NCBI GenBank assembly: GCA_963822295.1
Contig: CAWGHD010000002.1
Location: 1,426,001-1,490,000, forward strand
Direction: 5' to 3'
Source of the DNA: VRUE01 sp963822295
Lineage (GTDB): Bacteria > Actinomycetota > Thermoleophilia > Solirubrobacterales > 70-9
DNA length: 64,000 bases
The notes under the pieces were generated by a model. It saw only the letters and a program-made list of their open reading frames with translations. It made no database searches and was not told the origin of the DNA. The position numbers and the translations under genes were made by a program. This document shows positions 63,749 through 64,000 of this stretch, piece after piece (the stretch's first letter is position 1; the number at the start of each line of letters is the position of its first letter).

Positions 63749-64000
63749 ATGAGAGCGATCCGCCCACTCGCCGCCGTCCTCGTGGCCGGCGTGGCGATCG
63801 CCCTCCCCGCCCTCGCGATCGCATCCCCCACGCTGACGGCCGAGCGCGCCGCGGCGAAGTCGGCCGAATTCGCCGAGCGCCTCTGCGAGAGGGACCCGCA
63901 CTGCGTGCGCAACGGGGTCCTCAACTGCAACCGCCAGAGCCCCCGGATCGTGCTCTGCCGGATCTTCGACCAGCGCAGCACCGAGGCGCAGGGGACCTAC
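63749..64000 (+). CDS. secreted protein, 3' end beyond the window
   Basis: 84 codons are visible from ATG 63749, two bases after the previous stop. A signal peptide (IRPLAAVLVAGVAIALPALA) is followed by AERAAAKSAEFAERLCERDP with HCVRNGVLNCNRQSPRIVLC. Several cysteines and a conserved-looking HCVRNG segment suggest a disulfide-stabilised extracellular domain. No family is recognised and the remaining part is not visible. Co-transcribed with the preceding secreted protein. Confidence 0.65.
   Translation, partial: MRAIRPLAAVLVAGVAIALPALAIASPTLTAERAAAKSAEFAERLCERDPHCVRNGVLNCNRQSPRIVLCRIFDQRSTEAQGTY

Overview
The window is about 64 kb of very GC-rich DNA from an actinobacterium. The strong G/C third-position bias, frequent GTG starts with GTGA/ATGA/TGATG overlaps, F420-type LLM oxidoreductases, split 2-oxoacid:ferredoxin oxidoreductase (KorAB), CtpE-like P-type ATPase, and many secreted NHL-propeller and Ig-like proteins suggest a Thermoleophilia/Solirubrobacterales-type organism. 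That placement is an inference from gene content, because no rRNA gene is present. Coding density is high. No tRNA, rRNA, CRISPR array, phage or insertion sequence was recognised, and no gene-free stretch exceeds about 130 bases.

Layout. 1-8 kb: transhydrogenase subunit (cut by the left edge), LLM oxidoreductase, two small secreted proteins (one RTX-like), a P-type ATPase, and a fatty-acid cassette (thiolase, crotonase, hotdog thioesterase). 8-12.8 kb: DUF5679 miniprotein, an ECF sigma/zinc anti-sigma pair, PAS protein, metallo-beta-lactamase-fold hydrolase, small alarmone hydrolase-like HD protein. 12.8-14.7 kb: nucleoside phosphorylase plus deaminase for methylthioadenosine salvage; SAH hydrolase follows at 20.2-21.7 kb. 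14.7-18.4 kb: complete OpuC-type compatible-solute ABC transporter. 18.4-20.1 kb: MFS exporter with its MarR regulator and a likely operator. 21.7-27.6 kb: DUF559 nuclease-like gene with a large palindrome at its start, acetyl-CoA synthetase, NlpC/P60 hydrolase, cupredoxin, TrmH-type methyltransferase. 27.6-34.4 kb: glyoxalase, class A PBP, fatty acyl-CoA reductase plus SDR, and P-II/Amt nitrogen genes; several are frameshifted. 34.4-37.8 kb: ECF42-type sigma with its YCII/DGPF partner, and an ABC-2 exporter. 37.8-45.5 kb: CMD/SDR, a propeller protein, a 5'-3' exonuclease with a beta-carbonic anhydrase, a RibD-type reductase, and KorAB. 45.5-52.5 kb: two tandem secreted NHL proteins, a CHASE2-cyclase and an MFS protein with a C-terminal cyclic-nucleotide-binding domain. 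52.5-64 kb: cupredoxin lipoprotein, topoisomerase IB, stress proteins (DUF4235, CsbD), BrkB, acyl-CoA carboxylase beta subunit, crotonase, and more secreted modular proteins.

The most interesting region is 45982-52507. Two paralogous secreted six-bladed-propeller proteins are followed, with a TGATG overlap, by a membrane cyclase with an extracytoplasmic CHASE2 sensor. Next, on the same strand, comes a transporter-like protein carrying a canonical cyclic-nucleotide pocket. This reads as a compact second-messenger circuit in which sensor and output are adjacent. The cyclase lacks the lysine that normally selects adenine, so the messenger cannot be assigned from sequence.

Caution: eight genes carry one or more single-base indels, clustered at 27.9-34.4 kb and 37.9-38.8 kb, with single events near 45.0 and 56.6 kb. 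Their proteins are otherwise well conserved in the alternate frame, so I read most as residual consensus errors rather than true gene decay.
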